Source: Panacagrimonas sp965216805
GTDB taxonomy: Bacteria; Pseudomonadota; Gammaproteobacteria; Nevskiales; Nevskiaceae
Assembly: GCF_965216805.1 (NCBI RefSeq)
Contig: NZ_CBDCGN010000002.1
Location: forward strand, 1,922,001 to 1,986,000
DNA length: 64,000 nucleotides
Reading direction: 5' to 3'
How positions within the stretch are numbered: the stretch's first letter is position 1; each line of letters starts with the position of its first letter. The notes under the pieces were generated by a model that ran no database searches, was not told the DNA's origin, and saw only the letters and a list, made by a program, of their open reading frames with translations. Both the position numbers and the translations under genes were made by a program. This document shows, piece after piece, positions 52,929 to 61,414 of the stretch.

Positions 52929-53851
52929 GTTACGCTTTGCTGTTTCCGGGCCAGGGCTCTCAAGCGGTCGGCATGCTGGGCGCGCACGCAGCGCCCGTCA
53001 TCGACGCCACCTTGCGCGAAGCTTCGGAGGTGCTGGGCTGGGATCTGGCCGGCCTGGTGCGCAACGGGCCGGTCGAAGAACTGAATCGGACCGATCGGAC
53101 CCAGCCCGCCCTGCTCGCCGCCAGCGTCGCACTGTGGCGACTGTGGCAGTCGCAGAATCTGCCGGCACCCGCCGCGCTGGCGGGCCATAGCCTGGGTGAG
53201 TATTCGGCACTGGTCGCCGCCGGCAGCCTCGGCTTCTCCGATGCGCTCAGGCTGGTGGAATTGCGCGGGCAGCTGATGCAGGCCGCCGTTCCCGCCGGTA
53301 CCGGCGGCATGACCGCCATCGTCGGGCTGGATGACGAGGCGGTGGCGCGCCTGTGTGCGGAATGCCCGGACGGGGTGCTGGAGCCGGCCAATTTCAACGC
53401 GCCGGGCCAAGTGGTGGTGGCCGGCGAGATCGGCGCGCTGGACTGGCTGGACGCCAACGGCAAGGCCAGCGGCGCACGCATGGTCAAGCGCCTGGCGATG
53501 TCGGTGCCCTCGCATTGCTCGCTGATGCGGGGTGCTGCGCAAATGCTGGCCGCGGCACTGGAAAAAATCGACATCGTGCCGCCGTCGATCCGTGTGCTGC
53601 ACAACCTGGACGCGGCGCCGCGCGCGGACGCCGCCGGCATCCGCGCCGCCCTGGCCGCGCAATTGCACCAGCCGGTGCGTTGGACGCAGACGGTGCAGGC
53701 ACTGCAGGCGACGGGGATTGCACGATTGTTCGAATGCGGTCCCGGCAAGGTGCTGGTGGGTCTGAACAAGCGTATCGCCGAAGGCTTGACCTCGGTGGCG
53801 CTGGAAGACCCGGCCGGGCTGTCGCAGGCGGCTGCCACCCTGAACGCTTAG
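52925..53851 (+). CDS. fabD: Malonyl-CoA:ACP transacylase
   Basis: FabD loads malonyl groups on acyl carrier protein. The 308-residue protein starts with GTG, overlapping the rhombosortase stop, and has ALLFPGQGSQAVGM, the nucleophile S89 in AGHSLGEYSALVAAG, the QGTRPALL-like RTQPALLAAS, and the His region VPSHCSLM. rpmF, plsX and fabH, which usually precede fabD in proteobacteria, are not here. Confidence 0.96.
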   Translation: MSYALLFPGQGSQAVGMLGAHAAPVIDATLREASEVLGWDLAGLVRNGPVEELNRTDRTQPALLAASVALWRLWQSQNLPAPAALAGHSLGEYSALVAAGSLGFSDALRLVELRGQLMQAAVPAGTGGMTAIVGLDDEAVARLCAECPDGVLEPANFNAPGQVVVAGEIGALDWLDANGKASGARMVKRLAMSVPSHCSLMRGAAQMLAAALEKIDIVPPSIRVLHNLDAAPRADAAGIRAALAAQLHQPVRWTQTVQALQATGIARLFECGPGKVLVGLNKRIAEGLTSVALEDPAGLSQAAATLNA

Positions 53852-53863
53852 GAGATTTGCACG

Positions 53864-54601
53864 ATGAAGTTGCAGGGAGAGATCGCCCTGGTCACTGGCG
53901 CCAGCCGCGGTATCGGTCGCGCCATCGCCGAGCGCCTGGCACAGGATGGTGCCACTGTGATCGGCACCGCCACCAGCGAGGCCGGGCGTGACGCCATTGC
54001 GCAGTGGCTGGCGCCGCTGGGCGGACAGGCAAGAGTAGTTGACGTCACCAGCGCCGGCGCCTGCGAAAGCGCCGTCGAGGAGATCGGCAAGGGTGTCGGC
54101 GCCGTCTCCATTCTGGTCAACAACGCCGGTGTCACCCGCGACACGCTGCTGTTGCGCATGAAGGATGAGGACTGGGACACCGTGATCGCCACCGACCTGA
54201 CATCGGTATTCCGGCTGTCGCGGGCGGTGCTGCGCGGCATGATGAAGGCCCGCAAGGGTCGGATCGTGTCGATCGGCTCGGTGGTCGGCGCGATCGGCAA
54301 TCCCGGGCAGGCCAACTACTGCGCGGCCAAGGCCGGGCTGGTCGGCTTCTCCAAGTCGCTGGCGCGCGAGATCGGCTCGCGCGGCATCACCGTCAACGTG
54401 GTGGCGCCGGGCTTCATCGACACCGACATGACCAAGGGCCTCGGCGAACAGGCGCACGCCGCGCTGCTGGCACAGGTTCCTGCAGGACGGCTCGGATTGC
54501 CTCAGGATATCGCCGCCGCGGTGGCCTTCCTGGCCTCGGCGGAAGCCGGCTACATCACCGGCGAAACCCTCCACGTCAACGGCGGCATGCACATGGGTTG
54601 A
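53864..54601 (+). CDS. fabG: 3-oxoacyl-ACP reductase FabG
   Basis: FabG reduces 3-oxoacyl-ACP with NADPH. The 245-residue SDR has the cofactor site TGASRGIGRAIAERL, LVNNAGVTRDTLLLRMKDEDWD, the catalytic Ser-Tyr-Lys (SIGSVVGAIGNPGQANYCAAKAGLVGFSKSLA) and APGFIDTDMTKGL with the C-terminal ITGETLHVNGGMHM. AGGAG precedes the ATG by 7 bases. Confidence 0.96.
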   Translation: MKLQGEIALVTGASRGIGRAIAERLAQDGATVIGTATSEAGRDAIAQWLAPLGGQARVVDVTSAGACESAVEEIGKGVGAVSILVNNAGVTRDTLLLRMKDEDWDTVIATDLTSVFRLSRAVLRGMMKARKGRIVSIGSVVGAIGNPGQANYCAAKAGLVGFSKSLAREIGSRGITVNVVAPGFIDTDMTKGLGEQAHAALLAQVPAGRLGLPQDIAAAVAFLASAEAGYITGETLHVNGGMHMG

Positions 54602-54676
54602 CCCCCGTCCCACACGTCCCGTACGCCCATCGAAATTTTGGAATGTTGTTTGCTGGCCTTGCCCTAGGCTCGCCAT

Positions 54677-54682
54677 TACAAT
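54677..54682 (+). promoter_or_regulatory. Possible -10 element of an acpP promoter
   Basis: TACAAT, 35 bases before acpP, in the 115-bp gap after fabG. The base content 17 upstream (TGGCCT) is a weak -35. An extra acpP promoter is common, because ACP is needed in large amounts. AGGGGAG at 54705-54711 is a good ribosome site for acpP. Confidence 0.35.
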
Positions 54683-54716
54683 GCCGCGGCTTTAATCAAC
54701 CCCCAGGGGAGTTTTC

Positions 54717-54959
54717 ATGAGCAGTCTCGAAGAGAAGGTCAAAAAAATCATCGCCGAACAGCTTTCGGTGGCCGAAGATCAGATCAGCCCGAACGCCTCG
54801 TTCGTGGAGGACCTGGGCGCCGATTCGCTGGACACCGTCGAACTGGTGATGGCGCTGGAAGAAGAGTTTGAAATCGACATCCCCGACGAAGAGGCCGAGA
54901 AGATCGTGACCTTCCAGGATGTGCTGAACTACATCAAGACCCACACCAACCAGGCCTGA
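54717..54959 (+). CDS. acpP: Acyl carrier protein
   Basis: An 80-residue acidic four-helix protein with the phosphopantetheine attachment site S37 in GADSLDTVELVMALEEEF and the family N-terminus SSLEEKVKKIIAEQL. It carries the growing acyl chains of fatty-acid synthesis. It lies between fabG and fabF as in most Proteobacteria. Confidence 0.98.
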   Translation: MSSLEEKVKKIIAEQLSVAEDQISPNASFVEDLGADSLDTVELVMALEEEFEIDIPDEEAEKIVTFQDVLNYIKTHTNQA

Positions 54960-54991
54960 TCGGGGCCCGTTCAGAGGATCGAGCAGCCGAC

Positions 54992-56239
54992 ATGATGAGT
55001 AGCCGGCGCGTCGTCATTACCGGCCTGGGCATTGTGTCCCCGGTCGGCTCCAGTCTGGACCTGGCGTGGTCCAACATCCTGGCCGGCAAGTCCGGCATCG
55101 GCCCCATCGAGAAATACGACGTGTCGCTGTACACCACCCGGTTCGCCGGGCTGGTGTCTTCGGATTTCAAGCCCGAAGACGCGATGGGACCCAAGGAACT
55201 GCGCAAGACCGACCACTTCATTCATTACGGGGTGGCCGCCTGCAAGCAGGCCGTGCACGACGCGGGGCTGGAGATCACCGATGCCAATCGCGAGCGCATC
55301 GGGGTCATCGTCGGTTCCGGCATCGGCGGCATCGGCAAGATCGAAGACGAGATCCGCGAACTGCACAAGGTAGGGCCCAAGCGGGTGTCGCCTTTCTTCG
55401 TGCCGGGTTCGATCATCAACATGGTGTCCGGCTACGCCTCGATCGAACTGGGAATCGCCGGGCCCAGCTTTGCCACGGTGAGCGCCTGCACCACCGCGGC
55501 GCACAGCATCGGCATGGGCGCACGCATGATCCAGGCCGGCGATTGCGACGTGTGCCTGACCGGCGGCGCCGAAGCCGGTTCCAGCCCGGCCGGCATGGCC
55601 GGCTTCTGCCAGGCCCGCGCGCTGTCCACGCGCAACGACGACCCCCAACGAGCCAGCCGCCCCTGGGACCGCGATCGCGATGGCTTCGTGCTCGGTGACG
55701 GTGCCGGCGTGCTGGTGCTGGAAGAGTACGAACAAGCCAAGGCCAGGGGCGCGCGCATCTACGCCGAGCTGACCGGCTTCGGTATGTCCAGCGACGCCTA
55801 TCACATCACCTTGCCTCCGGACGACGGCAACGGCGCCTGCCGCGCCATGGTCAACGCCCTGCGCGACGCCGGGATCAACCCCGAGCAGGTCGATTACATC
55901 AATGCTCACGGCACTTCCACACCGGCGGGCGACAAGGCCGAGACCACCGCGATCAAGCGCGGCTTCGGCGATCACGCCCGCAAGCTGGCAGTGAGCTCCA
56001 CCAAGTCGATGACCGGCCATCTGCTCGGTGCGGCCGGCGGTATCGAGGCGGTGTTCTGCTGCCTGGCCCTGCGCGATCAGGTGATTCCGCCGACGATCAA
56101 TCTCGACAATCCGAGCGAAGACTGCGATCTGGACTACGTGCCGCACAGCGCGCGACAGGCCAGACTGGATGTGGTGCTGTCCAACTCCTTCGGCTTCGGC
56201 GGCACCAACGGCAGTCTGGTATTTTCCAGGTTGAAGTAA
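54992..56239 (+). CDS. fabF: 3-oxoacyl-ACP synthase II
   Basis: FabF condenses malonyl-ACP with acyl-ACP. The 415-residue protein has the catalytic C166 (VSACTTAAHSIG), the two histidines (HGTSTPAGD and SMTGHLLGAAGG), the N-terminal RRVVITGLGIVSPVG and the C-terminal SNSFGFGGTNGSLVF. It starts at the first of two Met codons. Confidence 0.97.
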   Translation: MMSSRRVVITGLGIVSPVGSSLDLAWSNILAGKSGIGPIEKYDVSLYTTRFAGLVSSDFKPEDAMGPKELRKTDHFIHYGVAACKQAVHDAGLEITDANRERIGVIVGSGIGGIGKIEDEIRELHKVGPKRVSPFFVPGSIINMVSGYASIELGIAGPSFATVSACTTAAHSIGMGARMIQAGDCDVCLTGGAEAGSSPAGMAGFCQARALSTRNDDPQRASRPWDRDRDGFVLGDGAGVLVLEEYEQAKARGARIYAELTGFGMSSDAYHITLPPDDGNGACRAMVNALRDAGINPEQVDYINAHGTSTPAGDKAETTAIKRGFGDHARKLAVSSTKSMTGHLLGAAGGIEAVFCCLALRDQVIPPTINLDNPSEDCDLDYVPHSARQARLDVVLSNSFGFGGTNGSLVFSRLK

Positions 56240-56252
56240 TTCCTCCGGCCGC

Positions 56253-57563
56253 ATGAAGTTGCGCGCCGAACTACCGGGTTCTATTGATCTTTTGGAAGTG
56301 CACCGGCAAGCGCCGGAGCGCTACCCCTTCCTGCTGCAAAGCGCTGCCGGGCATCCGCAATCGGGACGCTACGACCTGCTGTTCGGCTTTCCCGGCCAGC
56401 GCTTGTCGGGTCGTGACGGTTTCGCCCGTTTGACGGCTGAATGGTCGAACGCACGCTGTGAGCCCGATCCCGAACTGCCGTTCCTGGGTGGCTGGTTTCT
56501 GCTGCTCGGATACGAAGCGGCCACCGACCTGGAACCGCGTCTGCGCCTGCCACCGTCGCCGTATCGCCTGCCGGATTTCCTCGCGGTGCGTTGCACGGCG
56601 GTCATGATCCACGACCGTGAGCTGAGCCTGACGCACCTGTTTGCCGAGGATGATCCTTCGCAGCTGGAGGCCATGCGAAACGCCTGGTCGAGCGCATCAT
56701 CGTTGGCACCTCCCGGGGAGCCGCCCGCCGTGCTGGTCGAGGCGCTGCAGGAGGACCTCCCCTCGGCCTTTCTGCAGGGGGTCGGGCGGATTCAGGACTA
56801 TCTGCTGGCGGGCGACTGCTTCCAGGTCAATCTTTCGCGTGGCTGGCGCGGCCGGCTACGGCCGGGCATCGACGCGACCACCGTCTACCGCGCGTTGCGT
56901 CGGCACAACCCCGCACCTTTTGCCGGGCTCGCGCAGGTGGACGGCGTCAGCGTGCTCAGCTCCTCGCCCGAACGGCTGGTCCAGGTTTGCGGCGACCGCG
57001 TGCAGACCCGGCCTATTGCCGGCACGCGACCGCGAGGGCAAGGCGACAACGATCAGGCGCTGCGTGTCCAGTTGATCGGCAGCCTCAAGGAGCGCGCCGA
57101 GCACGTCATGCTGATCGATCTGGAACGCAACGATCTCGGCCGCGTGTGCCGGCCGGGCAGCGTCGAGGTCAGCGAACTGATGGACCTGGAAAGTTACGCC
57201 CACGTCCATCACATCGTCTCCAACGTGCGCGGGCGTTTGCGTGACGGTGTCGGTCCGGGCGACATTCTGGCGGCCGTTTTTCCCGGCGGCACCATCACCG
57301 GCTGCCCCAAGGTCCGCTCCATGGAAATCATCGCCGAACTCGAGCGTGTCGGCCGCGGCCCGTATACCGGCTCGATGGGCTATCTGTCGCGCTGTGGGCG
57401 TCTGGACAGCAACATCCTCATCCGCAGCCTGGTGATCCAGGACGGCCAGGTCAGCCTGCGCGCCGGGGCGGGCATCGTGGCGGACTCGGTGGCGGAACTG
57501 GAATTGGCGGAAACCCGGATCAAGGCCCGCGGCCTGTTGCTGGCACTGGGGGCAGGCGTATGA
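56253..57563 (+). CDS. pabB: Aminodeoxychorismate synthase component I
   Basis: PabB makes 4-amino-4-deoxychorismate from chorismate for folate synthesis. The 436-residue protein has the anthranilate-synthase-I-like fold with QVNLSRGW, SSSPERLVQV, RPIAGTRPRG (a key motif), LIDLERNDLGRVCRPGSVEV, HHIVSNVRGRL and AVFPGGTITGCPKVRSMEII. Here PIAGT instead of the PIKGT lysine type is present. It sits between fabF and pabC, linking folate to the fatty-acid operon. Confidence 0.93.
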   Translation: MKLRAELPGSIDLLEVHRQAPERYPFLLQSAAGHPQSGRYDLLFGFPGQRLSGRDGFARLTAEWSNARCEPDPELPFLGGWFLLLGYEAATDLEPRLRLPPSPYRLPDFLAVRCTAVMIHDRELSLTHLFAEDDPSQLEAMRNAWSSASSLAPPGEPPAVLVEALQEDLPSAFLQGVGRIQDYLLAGDCFQVNLSRGWRGRLRPGIDATTVYRALRRHNPAPFAGLAQVDGVSVLSSSPERLVQVCGDRVQTRPIAGTRPRGQGDNDQALRVQLIGSLKERAEHVMLIDLERNDLGRVCRPGSVEVSELMDLESYAHVHHIVSNVRGRLRDGVGPGDILAAVFPGGTITGCPKVRSMEIIAELERVGRGPYTGSMGYLSRCGRLDSNILIRSLVIQDGQVSLRAGAGIVADSVAELELAETRIKARGLLLALGAGV

Positions 57564-58378
57564 GCACCTGGTTTAACGGCGGTGCGGTGGCGGGTGCCTG
57601 GACCGGGACCCGCGCGCTGCATTACGGCGACGGCGTGTTCCGCACCGCGCTGGTGCTCGACGGCCGGGTGGTGGATCGCGATCGCCAGTTGGCAAGGCTG
57701 CTGCGCGATGCCGAGGCGCTGAGTCTGCAGGCGACGGACACGGCACTGCTGGGCACGGAGGCCGACGCGCTCGCGCAAACCGCCATGCAGGGCGTGCTGC
57801 GAATCACCTTGAGTCGCACCGATTCCGGACGCGGCTACACCGCGCTCAGCGATGCCTGCGACCGTCTGCTGCAGTTGCGGCCGTTGCCGGCGCATGCAGC
57901 GGCCAGTTGGATCGAAGGCGTGAATCTGCAATGGAGTCCGGTGCTGCTCGGCATTCAGCGGCGTCTGGCCGGAATCAAGCACCTCAACCGGCTGGAGCAG
58001 GTGCTGGCCAGCCGCGACTGGCAGGCCGATCAGCAAGAGGCATTGATGTGCGATGCCGAGGGGCGCGTGGTCTGCGGGACGCGCAGCAACGTGTTCTTCG
58101 TCATCGATGGCGTCCTGGTCACACCCGAGCTGTCGTCTGCGGGTGTCGCCGGCATGATGCGCGACAAGCTAATCGAACTGGCCTGCACCCGCGGACCGGG
58201 TTGCGAGATCGGTACCATCTCTCCCGACGAGGTGCGGCATGCCAGCGAAGCCTTCGTCAGCAACAGCCTGATCGGCCTGTGGCCGGTGCGCCGCATCGGC
58301 CGGCTGGACCTGCCTGCGCCCGGCCCGGTGACGCGGCAAATGGCGGCACTGCTGGACCACCCCTGGAGCGGTTCTTGA
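57560..58378 (+). CDS. pabC: Aminodeoxychorismate lyase
   Basis: PabC is a PLP enzyme (branched-chain aminotransferase fold) that releases pyruvate to give 4-aminobenzoate. The 272-residue protein has the PLP lysine in GIKHLNRLEQVLASR, the fold motif HYGDGVFRTALVLDG, GTRSNVFFVIDG, and VSNSLIGLWPVRRI. Its ATG overlaps the pabB stop (ATGA). Confidence 0.93.
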   Translation: MSTWFNGGAVAGAWTGTRALHYGDGVFRTALVLDGRVVDRDRQLARLLRDAEALSLQATDTALLGTEADALAQTAMQGVLRITLSRTDSGRGYTALSDACDRLLQLRPLPAHAAASWIEGVNLQWSPVLLGIQRRLAGIKHLNRLEQVLASRDWQADQQEALMCDAEGRVVCGTRSNVFFVIDGVLVTPELSSAGVAGMMRDKLIELACTRGPGCEIGTISPDEVRHASEAFVSNSLIGLWPVRRIGRLDLPAPGPVTRQMAALLDHPWSGS

Positions 58379-59394
58379 TCCGAATTCTCAAATTTCTGCT
58401 GCTGACGATGCTGTTGACGGCACTGGCCGCGGCCGCGCTGGTGTGGGACGGCCGCCGACAACTGCGTGCGCCGCTGGCGATCAGCGAGCACCGCAGCTTC
58501 GAACTGCAGCCTGGCAGCCGGTTGCGCGACGCGGTGCTGCAGATGCGCCGCGAAAATCTGTTCACGCACGTGCGCCAGGCGCTGTACCTGGAAGCCTGGG
58601 GCCGGATATCGGGCGAAGCCGCCAACATCAAGGCCGGCGAGTACAGCCTGGACCCGGGCCTGTCCAGCCTGGATCTGCTGTCGCTGTGGGTGGGCGGCAA
58701 GACGGTGCTACACGAGGTGCGCATCATCGAGGGCATGCGTTTCGACCAGGCGCTGAAGATCGTGCTGGAACATCCGGAGATCCTGCGCACCCTCGCCGAT
58801 ACGCGCGCCGAAACCGTGATGACCGCACTGCAAAGACCCGGCCTGCATCCCGAGGGCCGCCTGTTTCCGGACACCTACCGCTTCCCCAAGGGCACCACCG
58901 ACGTCGCGCTGCTCAAGCAATCCTTCGATGCCATGGAGCGGATCGTGCAGCAGACCTGGGCCCAGCGGCGCCCCGACTTGCCGTACGCGCGCACCGAGGA
59001 CATGGTGACCATGGCGTCGATCATCGAAAAGGAAACCGCTCTGGCATCGGAGCGCGAGCGCATCGCCGGGGTCTTCGTGCGTCGCCTGCAGATGGGGATG
59101 CGACTGCAGACCGACCCCACCGTGATCTACGGCCTCGGCGAGCTGTTCGACGGCAATCTGCGCAAACGCGATCTGCTCGCCGACGGGCCCTACAACACCT
59201 ACGCGCGTGCCGGCCTGCCGCCGACGCCGATCTGCCTGCCGGGGCGTGCCTCGCTGGAAGCTGCGGTCAACCCCGCCGCGGGCACCGAGCTGTTCTTCGT
59301 GTCGCGCGGCGATGGCTCGCATCAGTTTTCCGCCACCCTGGCCGAGCACGAGGCTGCGGTGCGCAAGTACCAGTTGGGAGGTCGCGGCGGATGA
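58375..59394 (+). CDS. mltG: Endolytic murein transglycosylase MltG
   Basis: MltG cuts nascent glycan strands and is thought to end peptidoglycan chain growth. The 339-residue protein has one N-terminal membrane anchor (LKFLLLTMLLTALAAAALVW), a LysM-like region (ELQPGSRLRDAVLQM), and the YceG core with MASIIEKETALASERERIAGVFVRRLQMGMRLQTDPTVIYGL, containing the catalytic Glu, and the C-terminal CLPGRASLEAAVNP. The start is TTG 58375, overlapping the pabC stop (TTGA). Confidence 0.93.
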   Translation: MIRILKFLLLTMLLTALAAAALVWDGRRQLRAPLAISEHRSFELQPGSRLRDAVLQMRRENLFTHVRQALYLEAWGRISGEAANIKAGEYSLDPGLSSLDLLSLWVGGKTVLHEVRIIEGMRFDQALKIVLEHPEILRTLADTRAETVMTALQRPGLHPEGRLFPDTYRFPKGTTDVALLKQSFDAMERIVQQTWAQRRPDLPYARTEDMVTMASIIEKETALASERERIAGVFVRRLQMGMRLQTDPTVIYGLGELFDGNLRKRDLLADGPYNTYARAGLPPTPICLPGRASLEAAVNPAAGTELFFVSRGDGSHQFSATLAEHEAAVRKYQLGGRGG

Positions 59395-60014
59395 GCGCAG
59401 GTGGCCGCTTGATCGCGCTCGAAGGCGGCGAGGGCGCCGGCAAATCGACTCACGCTGTGCAGGTGGTGAACTGGCTGCAGGCGCGGGGCAGACGGGTACT
59501 GCGCACCCGCGAGCCGGGCGGATCGCCGCTGGCCGAGGCCATTCGCGGCGTGGTGCTCGACGATTGGGCCGAAGGCGTCACCCCGCTGACCGAAGTGCTG
59601 CTGATGTTCGCCGCGCGCGCCGCGCACCTGGCGGCCACCATCGCCCCGGCACTGGCGCGTGGCGAGGACGTGGTCTGCGATCGTTTCGTCGACGCGAGCT
59701 GGGCCTACCAGAGCGCCGGACGCGGCCTGGCGCCAGAGGTGCTGTCCGCGCTCGAGGGCTTCGTGCTTGGCGACCTGCGGCCGAACCTGGTGCTGCTGTT
59801 CGACGTGGCACCCGAGGTCGGCCTGTTGCGGGCCAGGTCGCGTGGCGACGCGAACCGTTTCGAGGCCGAGAATCTGGCCTTCATGGAACGCGTGCGCCGG
59901 TGCTATCTGCAGCGCGCCGCCGCCGAACCCGCGCGCTATGCCGTGCTGGACGCGTCGGCTGCGCTGCCCGCAGTGCAGGCTGCATTGCTGACGGTGCTGG
60001 AGCAGCGCCTGTGA
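59391..60014 (+). CDS. tmk: Thymidylate kinase
   Basis: Tmk phosphorylates dTMP. The 207-residue protein has the P-loop EGGEGAGKSTHA, the TREPGGSPLAEAIR motif, the catalytic DRFVDASWAYQ stretch and a lid region with RSRGDANRFEAENLAFMERVR. ATG 59391 overlaps the mltG stop (ATGA), and the order pabC-mltG-tmk-holB is conserved in gammaproteobacteria. Confidence 0.95.
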   Translation: MSAGGRLIALEGGEGAGKSTHAVQVVNWLQARGRRVLRTREPGGSPLAEAIRGVVLDDWAEGVTPLTEVLLMFAARAAHLAATIAPALARGEDVVCDRFVDASWAYQSAGRGLAPEVLSALEGFVLGDLRPNLVLLFDVAPEVGLLRARSRGDANRFEAENLAFMERVRRCYLQRAAAEPARYAVLDASAALPAVQAALLTVLEQRL

Positions 60015-61039
60015 GCATGGCCGACGTCGAACCGCTGCCTTGGCAGGACGCCGTGTGGCAGCGCGTGCAGGACAGCTTGCGCGCAGGCAAGCTCGGCCAC
60101 GCGCTATTGCTGTGCGGTATGGCGGGCGTGGGCAAGCGTAGGTTCGCGCGCCGCCTGGCTGCCAGCCTGTTGTGCGAGGCACGTCCCGCGGACGGCCAGG
60201 CTTGCGGCAGCTGTCGCGGCTGCAAGCAGTTCGCCGCCGGCACCCATCCCAATCTGAGCTGGCTCAGCCGCGAGTTCAACGACCGGACCGACAAGGAAAA
60301 GCGCGACATCTCGCTGGAGCAGTTGCGCGAGATGATGGAAAGCCTCGCTCTGGTCAGCCATTACGGGCAGGCGAGGGTGATCGTGATCGACCCTGCGGAT
60401 GCGATGAACATCGGGGGCGTCAACGCCGTGCTCAAGACTCTGGAAGAGCCGCCAGCGGGCTGCTACCTGCTGCTGATCACCGAACGCGTGATGGCGCTGG
60501 CGCCGACCTTGCGCAGCCGCTGCCAGCGTCTGCAGTTCGGCCTGCCCGACACCGCGCTGGCGCGGGCCTGGCTGGCGCAGCAGCCCGGGCAGTTCGATGC
60601 CGACGCGGCGTTGGCCGAGGCCCAGGGTGCGCCGCTGGCGGCGCTGGAAGATCAGCAGTCCGGTCTTGCCACACAGCGGCGCGCGTGGCTGGAGGCGCTA
60701 CTGGCCCTGGCACAACGGCGGATCGATCCGCTGGCCGCCGCGGCACAGGTGGACAAGGATCGGGTGGCGACATGGCTGGCCGTGTTCCAGCGGGCTTTGC
60801 AGCGCGTACTGCGGGCATCCGGCGGGATCGATTCCGAGCCGGGTTGGCGCGCGCTGGCCGGCCATCTGGGTGCGCTGCAGATCGAGCGCCTGCTGGCAGA
60901 GGCGGTCGAGTCGCGACGCAAGCTGCAGTCCAATGCCAACCCGCAGCTGTTGGTCGAATCTCTTATGATTCTGTGGTGGCATTTGTCGGCACCCGCCGAT
61001 ACCCGGATCGATCACAGAAGGACGTCATCCAGCGCATGA
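60011..61039 (+). CDS. holB: DNA polymerase III subunit delta'
   Basis: Delta' is a clamp-loader subunit. The protein (342 residues from GTG 60011, 340 from ATG 60017) has a degenerate P-loop (CGMAGVGKRRFARRL) and a zinc site (CEARPADGQACGSCRGC). The further motifs are VIVIDPADAMNIGGVNAVLKTLEEPP and the SRC box (TLRSRCQRLQF). GTG is chosen because it gives the GTGA overlap with tmk seen repeatedly in this operon. It overlaps pilZ by four bases. Confidence 0.93.
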   Translation: MSMADVEPLPWQDAVWQRVQDSLRAGKLGHALLLCGMAGVGKRRFARRLAASLLCEARPADGQACGSCRGCKQFAAGTHPNLSWLSREFNDRTDKEKRDISLEQLREMMESLALVSHYGQARVIVIDPADAMNIGGVNAVLKTLEEPPAGCYLLLITERVMALAPTLRSRCQRLQFGLPDTALARAWLAQQPGQFDADAALAEAQGAPLAALEDQQSGLATQRRAWLEALLALAQRRIDPLAAAAQVDKDRVATWLAVFQRALQRVLRASGGIDSEPGWRALAGHLGALQIERLLAEAVESRRKLQSNANPQLLVESLMILWWHLSAPADTRIDHRRTSSSA

Positions 61040-61401
61040 GCACGATCCCGCCGCGCCCGGGCGGTCCGCAGCCGGGCATCCTGACCCTGAACATCAAGGA
61101 CAAGAGCGCCTTGTTCTCGGCCTACATGCCGTTCGTCAAGAACGGCGGGCTGTTCATTCCGACCAGCAAGGAATATCGGCTCGGCGACGAGGTGTTCATC
61201 CTGCTCACCCTGATGGACAGCACGGAGCGCCTGCCGGTCGCCGGCAAGGTGGTGTGGGTGACCCCGCGCGCAGCGCAGGGCAAGCGCGTGCAGGGCATCG
61301 GCGTGCAGTTCAGCGTGCAGGACGGCGGCGCCACGCAGCAGAAGATCGAGTCCCAGCTTGCCGGTACTGCGACTCTGGACCGGCCGACGCAGACGATGTA
61401 A
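61036..61401 (+). CDS. pilZ: PilZ domain protein, type IV pilus type
   Basis: A 121-residue PilZ-type protein: GILTLNIKDKSALFSAYMPFVKNGGLFIPTSKEYRLGDEVFILLTLMD and KVVWVTPRAAQGKRVQGIGVQF. It resembles PilZ proper of type IV pilus biogenesis, which lacks the RxxxR motif for c-di-GMP. No such arginine motif is seen at the start here. Its gene after holB is conserved in Xanthomonas and Pseudomonas relatives. ATG 61036 overlaps the holB stop. Confidence 0.93.
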   Translation: MSTIPPRPGGPQPGILTLNIKDKSALFSAYMPFVKNGGLFIPTSKEYRLGDEVFILLTLMDSTERLPVAGKVVWVTPRAAQGKRVQGIGVQFSVQDGGATQQKIESQLAGTATLDRPTQTM

Positions 61402-61414
61402 GCGCTCCCCGGCG

